Shown here: piece by piece, positions 8,689-17,212 of the stretch | How the letters are laid out: each line of letters opens with the position of its first letter | How positions within the stretch are numbered: position 1 is the stretch's first letter | NCBI RefSeq assembly: GCF_003668635.1 | Contig: NZ_RCWH01000003.1 | Location: 186,001-250,000 of the forward strand | DNA length: 64,000 nucleotides | Direction: 5' to 3' | From: Planomicrobium sp. Y74 | GTDB lineage: Bacteria; Bacillota; Bacilli; Bacillales_A; Planococcaceae | The notes under the pieces: generated by a model | The model's input: the letters and a program-made list of their open reading frames with translations, nothing else | Databases searched by the model: none | What the model was told of the DNA's origin: nothing | Position numbers and translations under genes: made by a program

Positions 8689-8735
8689 TTGCACTAAGTT
8701 AATGGATATTGATAGAATATATGATAGCGTTTACA
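8689..8735 (+). promoter_or_regulatory. Putative promoter with cre (CcpA) site
   Basis: TTGCAC and TAGAAT are separated by 18 nt, a plausible sigma-A promoter. Just downstream, TGATAGCGTTTACA (8722-8735) matches the cre consensus TGWAARCGYTWNCW with one mismatch and would overlap the transcription start. A CcpA site there normally represses by blocking initiation when glucose is present. Confidence 0.6.
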
Positions 8736-8742
8736 AAATGAG

Positions 8743-8781
8743 AGGAGGAGAGAGCAAAAATATACTGCTCTCGATAGCCAG
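8743..8781 (+). promoter_or_regulatory. Ribosome site separated from ATG by a hairpin
   Basis: The only strong Shine-Dalgarno, AGGAGG at 8743-8748, lies 33 nt before the ATG at 8782. The stretch between holds a 7-bp hairpin, GAGAGCA (8750-8756) with TGCTCTC (8766-8772). Folding it would leave about 10 nt between the site and the ATG. No alternative in-frame start lies between. Confidence 0.5.
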
Positions 8782-10191
8782 ATGAAAAACTCTAAGATTT
8801 TATACATCGTGGGAATTACTTTAGTAGCAACATTGGGAGGTCTTTTATTTGGTTATGATACAGCTGTTATCTCTGGTGCAGAAAGTTCGCTGCAGACATA
8901 TTTTGCTGAAAGTCTAGGACTCAGTTCGTTCATCCATGGGCTGACCGTTTCGAGCGCGCTGATCGGCTGCATCATTGGCGGATTGCTGTCAGGTTATTTT
9001 TCTTCAAAAATTGGACGGAAATATACATTGATTGTGGCTGCTTTTTTATTCCTGATTTCCGCACTCGGATCTGCTTATCCTGAGTTCTTATTCTTCACAC
9101 CAGGAGAGCCGTCCATCGCTTTACTGGCCACGTTCAACTTTTACCGGATTATCGGCGGAATAGGGGTCGGTCTCGCTTCTGCGGTGGCTCCGATGTACAT
9201 AGGGGAAATTGCACCTCCAAACTTAAGAGGAAGACTTGTTTCTTTAAACCAATTTGCCATCATCTTCGGAATGCTCGTGGTTTATTTCGTCAACTGGGGC
9301 ATTGCAAGAGGCGAAACTATGGAATGGCTCAACGAAATAGGTTGGAGATACATGTTCGCTTCTGAAACGATACCGGCTTTCCTGTTTTTCCTGTTGTTGC
9401 TATTCGTTCCGGAAACGCCGAGGTATCTCGTGTCCCAGCATAAAGAAGACAAAGCGATGGGCATTTTGCTTAAAACCTATGATGCGACGATGGCAAAAGC
9501 GACTTTATATGAAATAAAAAATTCTTTTGACAATAAAAAGGAAAAACTGTTTGTTTACGGGAAAGGCATCATCTTTATCGGAATTCTGCTTTCGATATTC
9601 CAGCAATTTGTGGGTATTAACGTGGCACTGTATTATGCCCCGAGAATATTTGAAAGCATGGGTGCCGCACGTGATGCTTCCTTGTTCCAAACGATTGTCA
9701 TGGGTCTGGTCAATGTTATCTTCACGATCATCGCGATTGTGACAGTGGATAAAGTGGGCCGCAAACCGTTATTGATTATCGGTTCAATCGGAATGGCTAT
9801 CGGGATGTTCGGTGTTGCCGGCCTCGCGTTGTTCGAGCAAATCGGAATAGCGACTTTGGTCTTCATCATCATCTACACAGCTTCATTCATGATGTCATGG
9901 GGCCCGGTTGTGTGGGTATTGCTGTCTGAAATTTTCCCGAATAAAATCAGGGGGCAGGCACTGGCGATAGCTGTTGCATTCCAATGGGCCGCAAACTATT
10001 TTGTCTCATCGACTTATCCGGCGATGATGGAAGTGAGCGGGGCGATGACATACGGAATCTATGGGATTATGAGCATCCTTTCAGGTCTGTTTGTCTGGAA
10101 GTTCATCCCTGAGACAAAAGGTAAATCACTGGAAGAGCTTGAAATTCTTTTGAAAAAATCACAAGGCGTGAAGAACGAAGTGCTTGAATAA
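8782..10191 (+). CDS. Sugar porter MFS transporter (XylE/XylT-like sugar:H+ symporter)
   Basis: A 469-residue, 12-helix major facilitator of the sugar porter family, importing a monosaccharide with protons. Signature motifs are GGLLFGYDTAVISGA (about 19-33), the GRK loop after helix 2, PETPRYLV before the central loop, QQFVGINV in helix 7, and PETKGKSLEELE near the C-terminus. Overall it looks closest to XylE-type xylose or glucose symporters; the substrate cannot be fixed from sequence. The probable cre site upstream fits carbon catabolite control. The start has an unusual ribosome-site arrangement. Confidence 0.92.
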   Translation: MKNSKILYIVGITLVATLGGLLFGYDTAVISGAESSLQTYFAESLGLSSFIHGLTVSSALIGCIIGGLLSGYFSSKIGRKYTLIVAAFLFLISALGSAYPEFLFFTPGEPSIALLATFNFYRIIGGIGVGLASAVAPMYIGEIAPPNLRGRLVSLNQFAIIFGMLVVYFVNWGIARGETMEWLNEIGWRYMFASETIPAFLFFLLLLFVPETPRYLVSQHKEDKAMGILLKTYDATMAKATLYEIKNSFDNKKEKLFVYGKGIIFIGILLSIFQQFVGINVALYYAPRIFESMGAARDASLFQTIVMGLVNVIFTIIAIVTVDKVGRKPLLIIGSIGMAIGMFGVAGLALFEQIGIATLVFIIIYTASFMMSWGPVVWVLLSEIFPNKIRGQALAIAVAFQWAANYFVSSTYPAMMEVSGAMTYGIYGIMSILSGLFVWKFIPETKGKSLEELEILLKKSQGVKNEVLE

Positions 10192-10242
10192 ACTATATAA
10201 ACTGCATCAAAGCCTAACCAAAACAAGTGATAGTACACAAAA

Positions 10243-10286
10243 AAGAAGTTCCTGATCATCACGATCAGGAACTTCTTATTTAATTC
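10243..10286 (+). terminator. Rho-independent terminator
   Basis: A 15-bp perfect stem AAGAAGTTCCTGATC/GATCAGGAACTTCTT with a 5-nt loop, then ATTTAATT. It follows the sugar transporter. Confidence 0.88.
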
Positions 10287-10571
10287 TTCTATGATTTAAA
10301 TAATACATCACTCTTTCTTAATCGATCAGCAACTGAAGAGGGAGCAGGTTTTTCACATGTGCTTTCCGTTTGATAAAACCGGCTTACTGATCCGCCAGGA
10401 TTATCAAAAAGCTTATTCGGCAAAAAAAAAACACAGTAAAAAAGCCGGTGCACCAAGCATTCGTCCGTATTCTGGGTTGTTTGCAACACTTGTCATCCTT
10501 TTGACAAGGTTAAATCTTCGCCAAACGGGAAAACCAATAGAAATACGACTTGCCGCTTAGGAGGAGATTTT

Positions 10572-10859
10572 ATGAGAAAAGATACATTGCAATTGATTCT
10601 GTATGCCGGGGCAACTGCTGTCAGCATGTTTATGTTGGTTAAAACGTACAATAAACGCCAGAATACGTATTGGGTATATGAAGACCATGATATGAGAAAC
10701 AGTGATGACGCAGATTTACGGGAAAGTCCAAACGCAGACGTCGATCCTGCTGAAAAAGGCCTTTCAGAACTCGATTCCGCATTCCGCGCTGAATGGGTTT
10801 CAATCGGCTATCCTCAAACCCACCGTGAAATCGAAGAGAATGAAAACTGGAATAACTGA
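10572..10859 (+). CDS. Hypothetical small membrane-anchored protein
   Basis: A 95-residue protein with one N-terminal transmembrane helix (residues about 6-23) and an acidic soluble tail with many Asp, Glu and Asn. TTAGGAGGAG lies before the ATG, and a terminator follows the stop at once, so it is a single-gene unit. I do not recognise a family. Confidence 0.7.
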   Translation: MRKDTLQLILYAGATAVSMFMLVKTYNKRQNTYWVYEDHDMRNSDDADLRESPNADVDPAEKGLSELDSAFRAEWVSIGYPQTHREIEENENWNN

Positions 10860-10865
10860 TAGAAG

Positions 10866-10899
10866 CCGCAACTGCCGACTTGGCAGTTACGGTTTTTTT
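10866..10899 (+). terminator. Rho-independent terminator
   Basis: AACTGCC-GACTT-GGCAGTT core stem extended by flanking pairs and followed by a run of seven T. Confidence 0.85.
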
Positions 10900-10919
10900 G
10901 ATTGCTTTAACCCAATAAA

Positions 10920-10952
10920 AACAGCCAGCAAATCAGGATATGATTTGCTGGC
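10920..10952 (-). terminator. Rho-independent terminator (reverse strand)
   Basis: A 12-bp perfect stem GCCAGCAAATCA/TGATTTGCTGGC with a 5-nt loop. On the reverse strand it is followed by TGTTTTTATT, so it ends the hydrophilic-protein gene. Confidence 0.85.
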
Positions 10953-10978
10953 CATTTTAGATTTAGTCTAATGAAAAA

Positions 10979-11176
10979 TTAAGGTGTCCGGTTATTTTCA
11001 GTGTCGGTTAATTTATTGTTTTCATCAGGAGTCCGCGCCTGATCTTTAATCGACTGATTCTTTTGCTCCTGCTGATTGAAATCCTGTTTTTGCGAAGTCT
11101 CCTGATTTTTTTCATCAACAAGTTCCTTCATTTTTTCGATATTCTTTTCCTGTTCGGAAGATTGGTGATTACTCAT
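10979..11176 (-). CDS. Hypothetical hydrophilic 65-aa protein
   Basis: A small low-complexity protein dominated by Gln, Asn, Glu and Lys, with no membrane segment. GGAGAG lies 8 nt before the ATG and a clear terminator follows. It is probably disordered. The composition resembles small stress-induced hydrophilic proteins of Bacilli, but no named family is recognised. Confidence 0.65.
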   Translation of the reverse strand: MSNHQSSEQEKNIEKMKELVDEKNQETSQKQDFNQQEQKNQSIKDQARTPDENNKLTDTENNRTP

Positions 11177-11387
11177 CTGAATCTCTCCTTCATCTCAGTT
11201 TTCATTAGTATTCCCGGTAGGTAAGGAGATAAACGTTTACAGTTTGCCTCAATCAGTTTTGAAAAATTTTCCTTTCAGCACTCGTTCTAAAGCCTTATCT
11301 ATGTGGTAGAATAATCGTAATAATGAATTTCATTAGATTGAACTTGGGATGTAAGATTCACATTATCAAAAGACAGGAGCTGGATGT

Positions 11388-11846
11388 ATGTTGGGGGAAA
11401 GAGAAGAAGATGTGTTCACGAAGAAACCGGCAGAGAAACGCAAGCTGGGTGAACCGACAGGCGCGTTTAAAGGCGCAGCATGGGGAGCGTTGCTGATTGG
11501 GGTGTCATCCTATCTGATCGGCTTGTACAATGCGGGGATGGAATTGAACGAAAAAGGCTATTACATCGTATTGCTGATTCTCGGGCTTTACTCAGCGGTA
11601 TCGCTGCAAAAAGCTGTCCGGGACCGCGACGAAGGAATGAAAGTCACGAACCTTTACTATGGCATCAGCTGGTTCGCGCTGATTTCCGCGATTGCGCTTA
11701 TGGCAATCGGCTTGTTCAACGCCGGCAGTATTAATCTGAGCGAGAAAGGCTTTTACGGCATTTCGTTTGTGCTGAGTCTGTTCGCTGTGGTGACTGTGCA
11801 GAAGAACGTGCGGGATACTGAAGAAGCGAAGGATATGGGAGAATAA
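11388..11846 (+). CDS. yiaA: YiaA/YiaB-type inner membrane protein
   Basis: A 152-residue membrane protein with two copies of the YiaAB two-helix domain. The internal repeat is visible: SSYLIGLYNAGMELNEKGYY with LQKAVRD in the first half, and ALMAIGLFNAGSINLSEKGFY with VQKNVRD in the second. Function is unknown. AGGAG lies 7 nt before the ATG; an out-of-frame ATG sits 4 nt upstream. Confidence 0.88.
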   Translation: MLGEREEDVFTKKPAEKRKLGEPTGAFKGAAWGALLIGVSSYLIGLYNAGMELNEKGYYIVLLILGLYSAVSLQKAVRDRDEGMKVTNLYYGISWFALISAIALMAIGLFNAGSINLSEKGFYGISFVLSLFAVVTVQKNVRDTEEAKDMGE

Positions 11847-12019
11847 CGGAGTCGATAAAACAGGATATTTAATCAGGGCAGTTCTGAACGATATGAATCA
11901 AATAGAGGCGTCCGGTACTTGCCGGGCGTTTTGTTTTATATATGAAGGAAAAGAAGTCCGTTTCATTTGAAAGAAGCGCCACAGCTGCAATACTTGAAAC
12001 AGAAAAGGAGGGGAGTAAA

Positions 12020-12985
12020 ATGCGGCCAATCATAATCGGAATTTTTTCAGCATTCTTTTTCGCCTTTACATTTGTCCTCAATGCATCGATGGAAGCCACC
12101 GGTGGCAGCTGGATCTGGAGTGCTACGCTCAGATATTTTTTCATGGTCCCTTTTCTAATAGCTATCGTACTCATGAGGAAAAACCTGCGGCCTGTATTCA
12201 TTGAAATGAGAAAACAGCCAGGTAAATGGCTGTTATGGAGCTTTGTTGGCTTCGGCTTGTTCTACGCACCTCTCTGTTTTGCCGCTGCCTATTCACCAGG
12301 CTGGCTGATTGCCGGAACATGGCAGATCACGATTGTTTCAGGTGCTTTACTCGCTCCATTATTTTTTACAACCATACATACACCGGGCGGCATCCGGAAA
12401 GTGAGAGGCAAGATTCCGGTCAAAGGATTGCTCATGTCGCTGATCATTCTGCTTGGTGTTGCGCTCATGCAGATGGAACACGCCAAGCAATTGTCGTTGG
12501 AAAACCTGCTATTCGGTATTGTCCCAATTCTCATCGCCTCATTTGCCTATCCGCTCGGAAACCGCAAAATGATGGAAGTATGCGAAGGGCGGCTGGACGC
12601 TTACCAACGGGTACTGGGGATGACAATTGCAAGTCTGCCTTTATGGTTCCTGCTTTCAGCGTTCGGCATTTTCACCGTCGGAATGCCAAGTGGCAGCCAG
12701 GCTTTCCAGTCATTGCTGGTGGCCATTTTCTCAGGCGTAATCGCAACGGTTTTATTCTTCATGGCTACAGACATGGTAAGGGGAAGCATGCCAAAGCTTG
12801 CAGCAGTGGAAGCAACGCAGTCAATGGAAGTCCTCTTTGCTTTAGCGGGTGAACTGCTGTTTCTGTCCATCCTGTTCCCGTCGCCGATATCCTGGCTCGG
12901 TATCGTGATTGTGATTCTGGGCATGGTTTTGCATAGTTATGTTTCGAGTGTGAGAGCAGAGAAGCTTGTTAAGCAGACGGTGTAG
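12020..12985 (+). CDS. EmrE/DMT-like multidrug efflux family membrane protein
   Basis: A 321-residue protein with about ten predicted helices, of the multidrug resistance efflux transporter family in the drug/metabolite transporter superfamily. Each half starts with a GIFSAFFFAFTFVLNASME-like helix pair, and the second half has the VEATQSMEVLFALAGE block. The substrate is unknown. AAGGAGGGGAG lies before the ATG at 12020; the longer frame from 11942 has no ribosome site. Confidence 0.8.
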   Translation: MRPIIIGIFSAFFFAFTFVLNASMEATGGSWIWSATLRYFFMVPFLIAIVLMRKNLRPVFIEMRKQPGKWLLWSFVGFGLFYAPLCFAAAYSPGWLIAGTWQITIVSGALLAPLFFTTIHTPGGIRKVRGKIPVKGLLMSLIILLGVALMQMEHAKQLSLENLLFGIVPILIASFAYPLGNRKMMEVCEGRLDAYQRVLGMTIASLPLWFLLSAFGIFTVGMPSGSQAFQSLLVAIFSGVIATVLFFMATDMVRGSMPKLAAVEATQSMEVLFALAGELLFLSILFPSPISWLGIVIVILGMVLHSYVSSVRAEKLVKQTV

Positions 12986-13012
12986 ATTTTTGAATGTTAT
13001 TGTGCATAAAAT

Positions 13013-13044
13013 AAAGGACTTCCGATTTTTTGGAAGTCCTTTTT
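13013..13044. terminator. Rho-independent terminator, probably bidirectional
   Basis: AAAGGACTTCC/GGAAGTCCTTT stem with an 8-nt loop and flanking A and T tracts, between converging genes. Confidence 0.85.
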
Positions 13045-13049
13045 GCTTT

Positions 13050-13565
13050 TTATGAAACTGCTTTTGCTTCTTTTTTCATATCTTTAAAGACGTTCCATAT
13101 ATACAAACCGTCAGATTGATATCCACCCAAATTTTTCATGAATGAAGGATAAGTAAATGGAACGGCAGTGAAGAAGAAAGTAATCAGACTGGCTAGTGCG
13201 AGTCTGTTAATGATGATCCCCGGCACGCCGGCAATTAAATATGAAAAGAAGTAAAGTGTTACAAAGCCAATCAATGAAATGGCCGGACCGCCTGCACCAA
13301 AAAGCAGTCTTTGCTTATTTGTAGGTGCAGGCAGTTGATCTGAATTCGAGATTCGACAAAGCCCCGAAAAGGCGAAGGTGAGATAACACGTCAGTCTTCC
13401 AAAACGCAGCTTCAGTTTATTCTCTTTACTTGTCGAACCCATATATATTTCAACCTTTACTCTTTTATTTCGCAAAAGTGCTGGAATTGCATGACCTACT
13501 TCATGGATGAAAAGTGCTGTAGTTATTATGAGTAAAGTCAGGATCAATTCAAAAAGCATCCACAT
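13050..13565 (-). CDS. M50-like membrane zinc metalloprotease
   Basis: A 171-residue multi-helix protein with HEVGH near residue 21 in a transmembrane helix, the zinc-binding signature of site-2-protease-like (M50) enzymes. Near the C-terminus, GGYQSDG is a possible counterpart of the NPDG motif that supplies the third zinc ligand. Members cut substrates within or near the membrane. GGAGG lies 8 nt before the ATG at 13565; a start at 13580 would place that site inside the gene. The substrate is unknown. Confidence 0.75.
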   Translation of the reverse strand: MWMLFELILTLLIITTALFIHEVGHAIPALLRNKRVKVEIYMGSTSKENKLKLRFGRLTCYLTFAFSGLCRISNSDQLPAPTNKQRLLFGAGGPAISLIGFVTLYFFSYLIAGVPGIIINRLALASLITFFFTAVPFTYPSFMKNLGGYQSDGLYIWNVFKDMKKEAKAVS

Positions 13566-13784
13566 GATACGAACCTCCATTTCCCTATGTATTAAAAATC
13601 CTTTTCTTTATTACGAGGGAAGACTGGAAAAGTTTCAATTTGGCTGGGATTTTCCATTTCTTCAAAGTAATATTTACCCAGAATTGCCAACAGTATCACC
13701 GAATGAGTGGTAACATTAAGTTATATAATTATCTGTTTAATCAATAGCATTTAATGCAGTGCCGAACAGAAAGGAAGATGCCTC

Positions 13785-14597
13785 GTGTTAGCTGAAATGT
13801 ATAAAAGAAGGGAAAAGCTCAGCTGGCTGTTTCTGATTTTCACCTTGATCGCTGCCGCCGGTTTTCCGATTCTCCAACCTCCCAAGACGGAAGGGGAATG
13901 GTGGGAGCTGCTGTTCTTTCTGTTTCCGCTTGGACTTGTTTTGTCAATAATGTTCATCAGCCGTCAGCAGTATAACAAAGTAAAAGACATCGAGATTCCC
14001 GAATCGCAAAAGCAGCTTTTGGATTTAAAGGATGTAGTCATCAAAAAAGATGCAGCGCTTATTCCAAGACTGCTTTTATTCGAGAAAAGCGGAGAATTTA
14101 TTGCCGAAGTGAAGCCCATAGAAATCAGTTGGTGGATGCGTCCGCTGATTGCTGTAAATTCTGTGTTCCTGACAATTTTCCCGGCGACTTATGCATTCTT
14201 TTCGCATAACGGCGAAAGGCTGCTGACATTCCGGAAAAGGGGATGGCTTAAACAAGTCGAGCTCACGATTTTTGACGGAGCGCAACGAAAAATTGGCACG
14301 TACATACAGGAAGAATTGAAAGCACTCATCCATATCAAAGGCGAATTATTCAACGCACAGGACGAGTCGATCCTGGCAATAAAAGCATCGGGTTTTTCCG
14401 GCAATTTCAGCTGGAACGATGACCAGGAGCGGCAATGGGCATATTTCTACAATGGTATTTTCCCGCACGAATACACGGAGCTGTTCCAGGATTCACATAA
14501 TCACATTGTTAAGCTGTCGGACGAAATCACAGAGGAAGAGAAATCCTGTTTGCTTGCGGTAATCGGTTATTTGTTCATGATGCGGATTGACAGATAG
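13785..14597 (+). CDS. Hypothetical membrane protein
   Basis: A 270-residue protein with two N-terminal transmembrane helices (about 12-30 and 42-60), a third near 120-140, and a soluble C-terminal half. GTG is the likely start because AAGGAAG lies about 7 nt upstream; the next ATG is 12 nt further and too distant. No family is recognised. A broken small membrane-protein gene follows 40 nt downstream and may share its transcript. Confidence 0.65.
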   Translation: MLAEMYKRREKLSWLFLIFTLIAAAGFPILQPPKTEGEWWELLFFLFPLGLVLSIMFISRQQYNKVKDIEIPESQKQLLDLKDVVIKKDAALIPRLLLFEKSGEFIAEVKPIEISWWMRPLIAVNSVFLTIFPATYAFFSHNGERLLTFRKRGWLKQVELTIFDGAQRKIGTYIQEELKALIHIKGELFNAQDESILAIKASGFSGNFSWNDDQERQWAYFYNGIFPHEYTELFQDSHNHIVKLSDEITEEEKSCLLAVIGYLFMMRIDR

Positions 14598-14637
14598 GAG
14601 TTTTTTACTTAAAGAAATCAAAATCTGGAGGGAACTT

Positions 14638-14871
14638 ATGGTTGCGTATAAAAATTTTCAGGGGCACAGGAGTACTTCTGCCAGAAAAGCGGCTGAAAGA
14701 ACTTTTGCTTTCTTTTTACTGGTCTTGTTAAGCCATGCGATCTAAGATTTCGCTAAGGAATTCACACTCAACGCTTCGTTCTATATTATGATCGGCGGGT
14801 TGGTTTTCTTTTTTGTGAATGATTATTTGTTGGGGAGATTTTCGAAGGATGAAGAGAGTGGAGAAATGTAA
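14638..14871 (+). pseudogene. Small two-helix membrane protein gene with in-frame TAA
   Basis: GGAGGG lies 6 nt before an ATG that opens a frame of 35 codons ending in TAA at 14743. The same frame continues for 41 more codons (DFAKEFTLNASFYIMIGGL and on) to a TAA at 14869. Together they give a coherent 77-position protein with two membrane helices and a charged tail, so the internal stop is most easily read as a nonsense mutation (for example TAT or TAC to TAA). Confidence 0.6.
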
Positions 14872-15019
14872 TAGTGATTGAATCGTTCTATTTTTTGTAA
14901 TTTGCATTCTTACTTCCTTCTCATCCAAAAGTCTGAATATTCTTTAATCTAAGCCTAAACTCTTCTATTCTCCTCTAATTTCTATATAATGAACAATTAT
15001 GGAATAGGGAGTGGAAGCG

Positions 15020-16234
15020 ATGACGAAATTGAGACAGGAAGCGCTGCAAATGCACCGGGAGCATCAGGGAAAACTGGAGATTGTTTCGAAAGTCGCTTTG
15101 CGAAATGAGTATGATTTGAGTTTGGCTTACTCTCCCGGCGTCGCGGAACCGTGCAAGGAAATTGAGCAGGACAAAACGGCCGCTTACGATTATACGATGA
15201 AAGGAAATACGGTCGCTGTGCTGACGAATGGTACGGCGGTGCTCGGCCTTGGCAATATCGGACCGGATGCTTCGATGCCGGTCATGGAAGGGAAAGCGGC
15301 GCTGCTGAAAAGTTTTGCCGGCGTGGATGCGTTTCCCATCGCTTTGAAGACGGAGGATCCGGAAGAGATCATTCGGACGGTGAAATTGCTGGAGCCGGGG
15401 TTTGGCGGTGTGAACCTGGAGGATATTAAAGCTCCTGAGTGTTTTATTGTCGAAGATCGGTTGAGAAAGGAAATGGATATTCCGGTGTTTCACGATGACC
15501 AGCATGGCACGGCGATTGTTACGCTGGCCGGTTTGATCAATGCGCTGAAATTAACGGGCCGTTCCGTGGAAGAAACGAAAGTGGTCGTCAATGGAGCGGG
15601 TGCCGCCGGAATTGCGGTGGTGAAATTGCTGAGTGGCTACGGTTTTCCGAATATCATTATGTGCGATACCAAAGGTGCGATTTTTGATGGTCGCCCGAAT
15701 GGCATGAACCCATATAAAGAACAGGTTGCGGCAATCACTAATTTCAATAAAGAAGAAGGCCAGCTGGCGGATGTAATCCAAGGAGCCGATGTTTTTATCG
15801 GCGTTTCGGCTGAAGGGGCGCTGACGCAGGACATGATTCGTTCGATGAATACTGAACCGATTATTTTCGCGATGGCCAATCCGAATCCGGAGATTCTGCC
15901 GCATCTGGCAAAAGAAGCAGGTGCGCGCGTCGTTGGCACCGGCCGTTCTGATTTCCCCAATCAAGTCAATAACGTCCTGGCGTTTCCGGGAATATTCCGA
16001 GGGGCGCTCGACGTACGGGCAAGCGATATCAATGAAGCGATGAAGATTGCCGCCGTTAGAGCGATTTCCGGCTTGCTGGAAGAAGATGCGCTTCACGACG
16101 ATTACGTCATCCCGGCGCCTTTCGACCCACGGGTTGCACCAGCCGTAGCCGAAGCTGTTGCGCAGGCAGCTGTTGAGACGGGTGTGGCAAGGAAGGCTTT
16201 GGCTGAGAAGGTTGAAGTGTTTTCAGAGAAATAA
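15020..16234 (+). CDS. NAD(P)-dependent malic enzyme
   Basis: A 404-residue malic enzyme of the compact bacterial type, like B. subtilis YtsJ, decarboxylating malate to pyruvate. Visible are SLAYSPGVAEPC, the ligand-binding LEDIKAPECF and FHDDQHGTA segments, the nucleotide-binding NGAGAAGIA, and IIFAMANPNPE. ATG at 15020 (MTKLRQEALQMH) matches the usual family start; GTG at 15011 lies inside the GGGAGTGG ribosome site. A terminator follows directly. Confidence 0.95.
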   Translation: MTKLRQEALQMHREHQGKLEIVSKVALRNEYDLSLAYSPGVAEPCKEIEQDKTAAYDYTMKGNTVAVLTNGTAVLGLGNIGPDASMPVMEGKAALLKSFAGVDAFPIALKTEDPEEIIRTVKLLEPGFGGVNLEDIKAPECFIVEDRLRKEMDIPVFHDDQHGTAIVTLAGLINALKLTGRSVEETKVVVNGAGAAGIAVVKLLSGYGFPNIIMCDTKGAIFDGRPNGMNPYKEQVAAITNFNKEEGQLADVIQGADVFIGVSAEGALTQDMIRSMNTEPIIFAMANPNPEILPHLAKEAGARVVGTGRSDFPNQVNNVLAFPGIFRGALDVRASDINEAMKIAAVRAISGLLEEDALHDDYVIPAPFDPRVAPAVAEAVAQAAVETGVARKALAEKVEVFSEK

Positions 16235-16240
16235 TAGTTG

Positions 16241-16276
16241 AAAGACAGCCGTGCTCTGGGAGCATGGCTGTCTTTT
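16241..16276 (+). terminator. Rho-independent terminator
   Basis: AAAGACAGCCGTGCTC pairs with GAGCATGGCTGTCTTT (one G-T type pair), loop 3-4 nt, then TTGGTTT. Confidence 0.85.
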
Positions 16277-16331
16277 GGTTTGTGGCACGATAAATTTGTC
16301 GTCGGTACCCTGTAATTTAATTTCTTCGAAG

Positions 16332-17168
16332 CTATTGAAGATTTTCCGTTTTCAACGCATGGGCCAGTGTATTGGAAAATTCAATATTGCTTGAGTCGAA
16401 GTTTGATTGGATGAAAATTTTTGCAAGTTCCGGTCTGATGCCTGTAAGCACTGTTTTCACGCTGAGAATTTTCAAGCCATTAAACAAAAGTAGAAGATGT
16501 TGCGCATCTCTCCGTTCAGTCAGATGAATCCCTGACAGATCGATATAGAGCTTTTCCAATTTAGCATCGCAGCATTTTTGCAGCGTTTTTTCTGTGATGA
16601 TTTGGGATTCGTATTCAGTGATTTTTCCGGTGATGGGAAGCAAACCTGTACGTTCGGTAAGAAGAAGGAGTGGCGCGCTCAGTTCTGCACACATTTTCTG
16701 TTGGTCAACCATTTTCAGCTGTGCCGCAATTGAATGCTGAACAGTATATTGCAAAATGAGTTTATTGAATGCTGTTGTCACTTCCAGATTCCATGCTGTC
16801 ACTTCTTCCGGGGGAATATGACTCCGATATAGTGATGCAAAGACTTCGATCAGCTGCAGATACTCTTTTTGTACGTGGAACAGTTCAGCCAAAGCGTCTG
16901 GAAGGGGAGTGGATAAGATTTCTTCATCTTTTGGCGAGCGGATCATCCACTCCAGGAAATTTCTTTGGAATTCTTCAAACTCTTTCGTGATCATTGAACG
17001 AAACAGAAGATGGAATTCAGTGTTGGGCTCTCCAAGTTCTTCAGGCAATTCCAGAACGGAAGTGCCAATGATTCCATCGTTACTGTTATCCGATTTCTCG
17101 TTAAGTTCTCCTGCAGGTCCCTGGTTGCTGTCATTGAAGTAGTCTTGTAATTTTAAGTCTGTCAGCAT
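16332..17168 (-). CDS. RsbR-like STAS-domain protein
   Basis: A 278-residue protein with a helical N-terminal region and a C-terminal STAS domain of the RsbR type, a family that builds the stressosome upstream of sigma-B. The STAS core reads LYIDLSGIHLTERRDAQHL then KTVLTGIRPELA. The position normally holding the phosphorylated Thr/Ser (consensus VDT or MDS) is ER here, so the usual acceptor appears to be missing. AAAGGTGGAG precedes the ATG at 17168. It lies 44 nt after the sbtA stop on the same strand and is probably co-transcribed. Confidence 0.85.
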   Translation of the reverse strand: MLTDLKLQDYFNDSNQGPAGELNEKSDNSNDGIIGTSVLELPEELGEPNTEFHLLFRSMITKEFEEFQRNFLEWMIRSPKDEEILSTPLPDALAELFHVQKEYLQLIEVFASLYRSHIPPEEVTAWNLEVTTAFNKLILQYTVQHSIAAQLKMVDQQKMCAELSAPLLLLTERTGLLPITGKITEYESQIITEKTLQKCCDAKLEKLYIDLSGIHLTERRDAQHLLLLFNGLKILSVKTVLTGIRPELAKIFIQSNFDSSNIEFSNTLAHALKTENLQ

Positions 17169-17212
17169 TGTTGCTCCACCTTTCTTTAATTGCATCCGTA
17201 ATTCATTTGAAA

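Noticed and set aside
10287..10571. Reading frames in the gap before the 95-aa membrane protein (10289-10489 minus, 10357-10560 plus)
   Set aside because: No ribosome sites, no recognisable domain, and composition unlike coding sequence.
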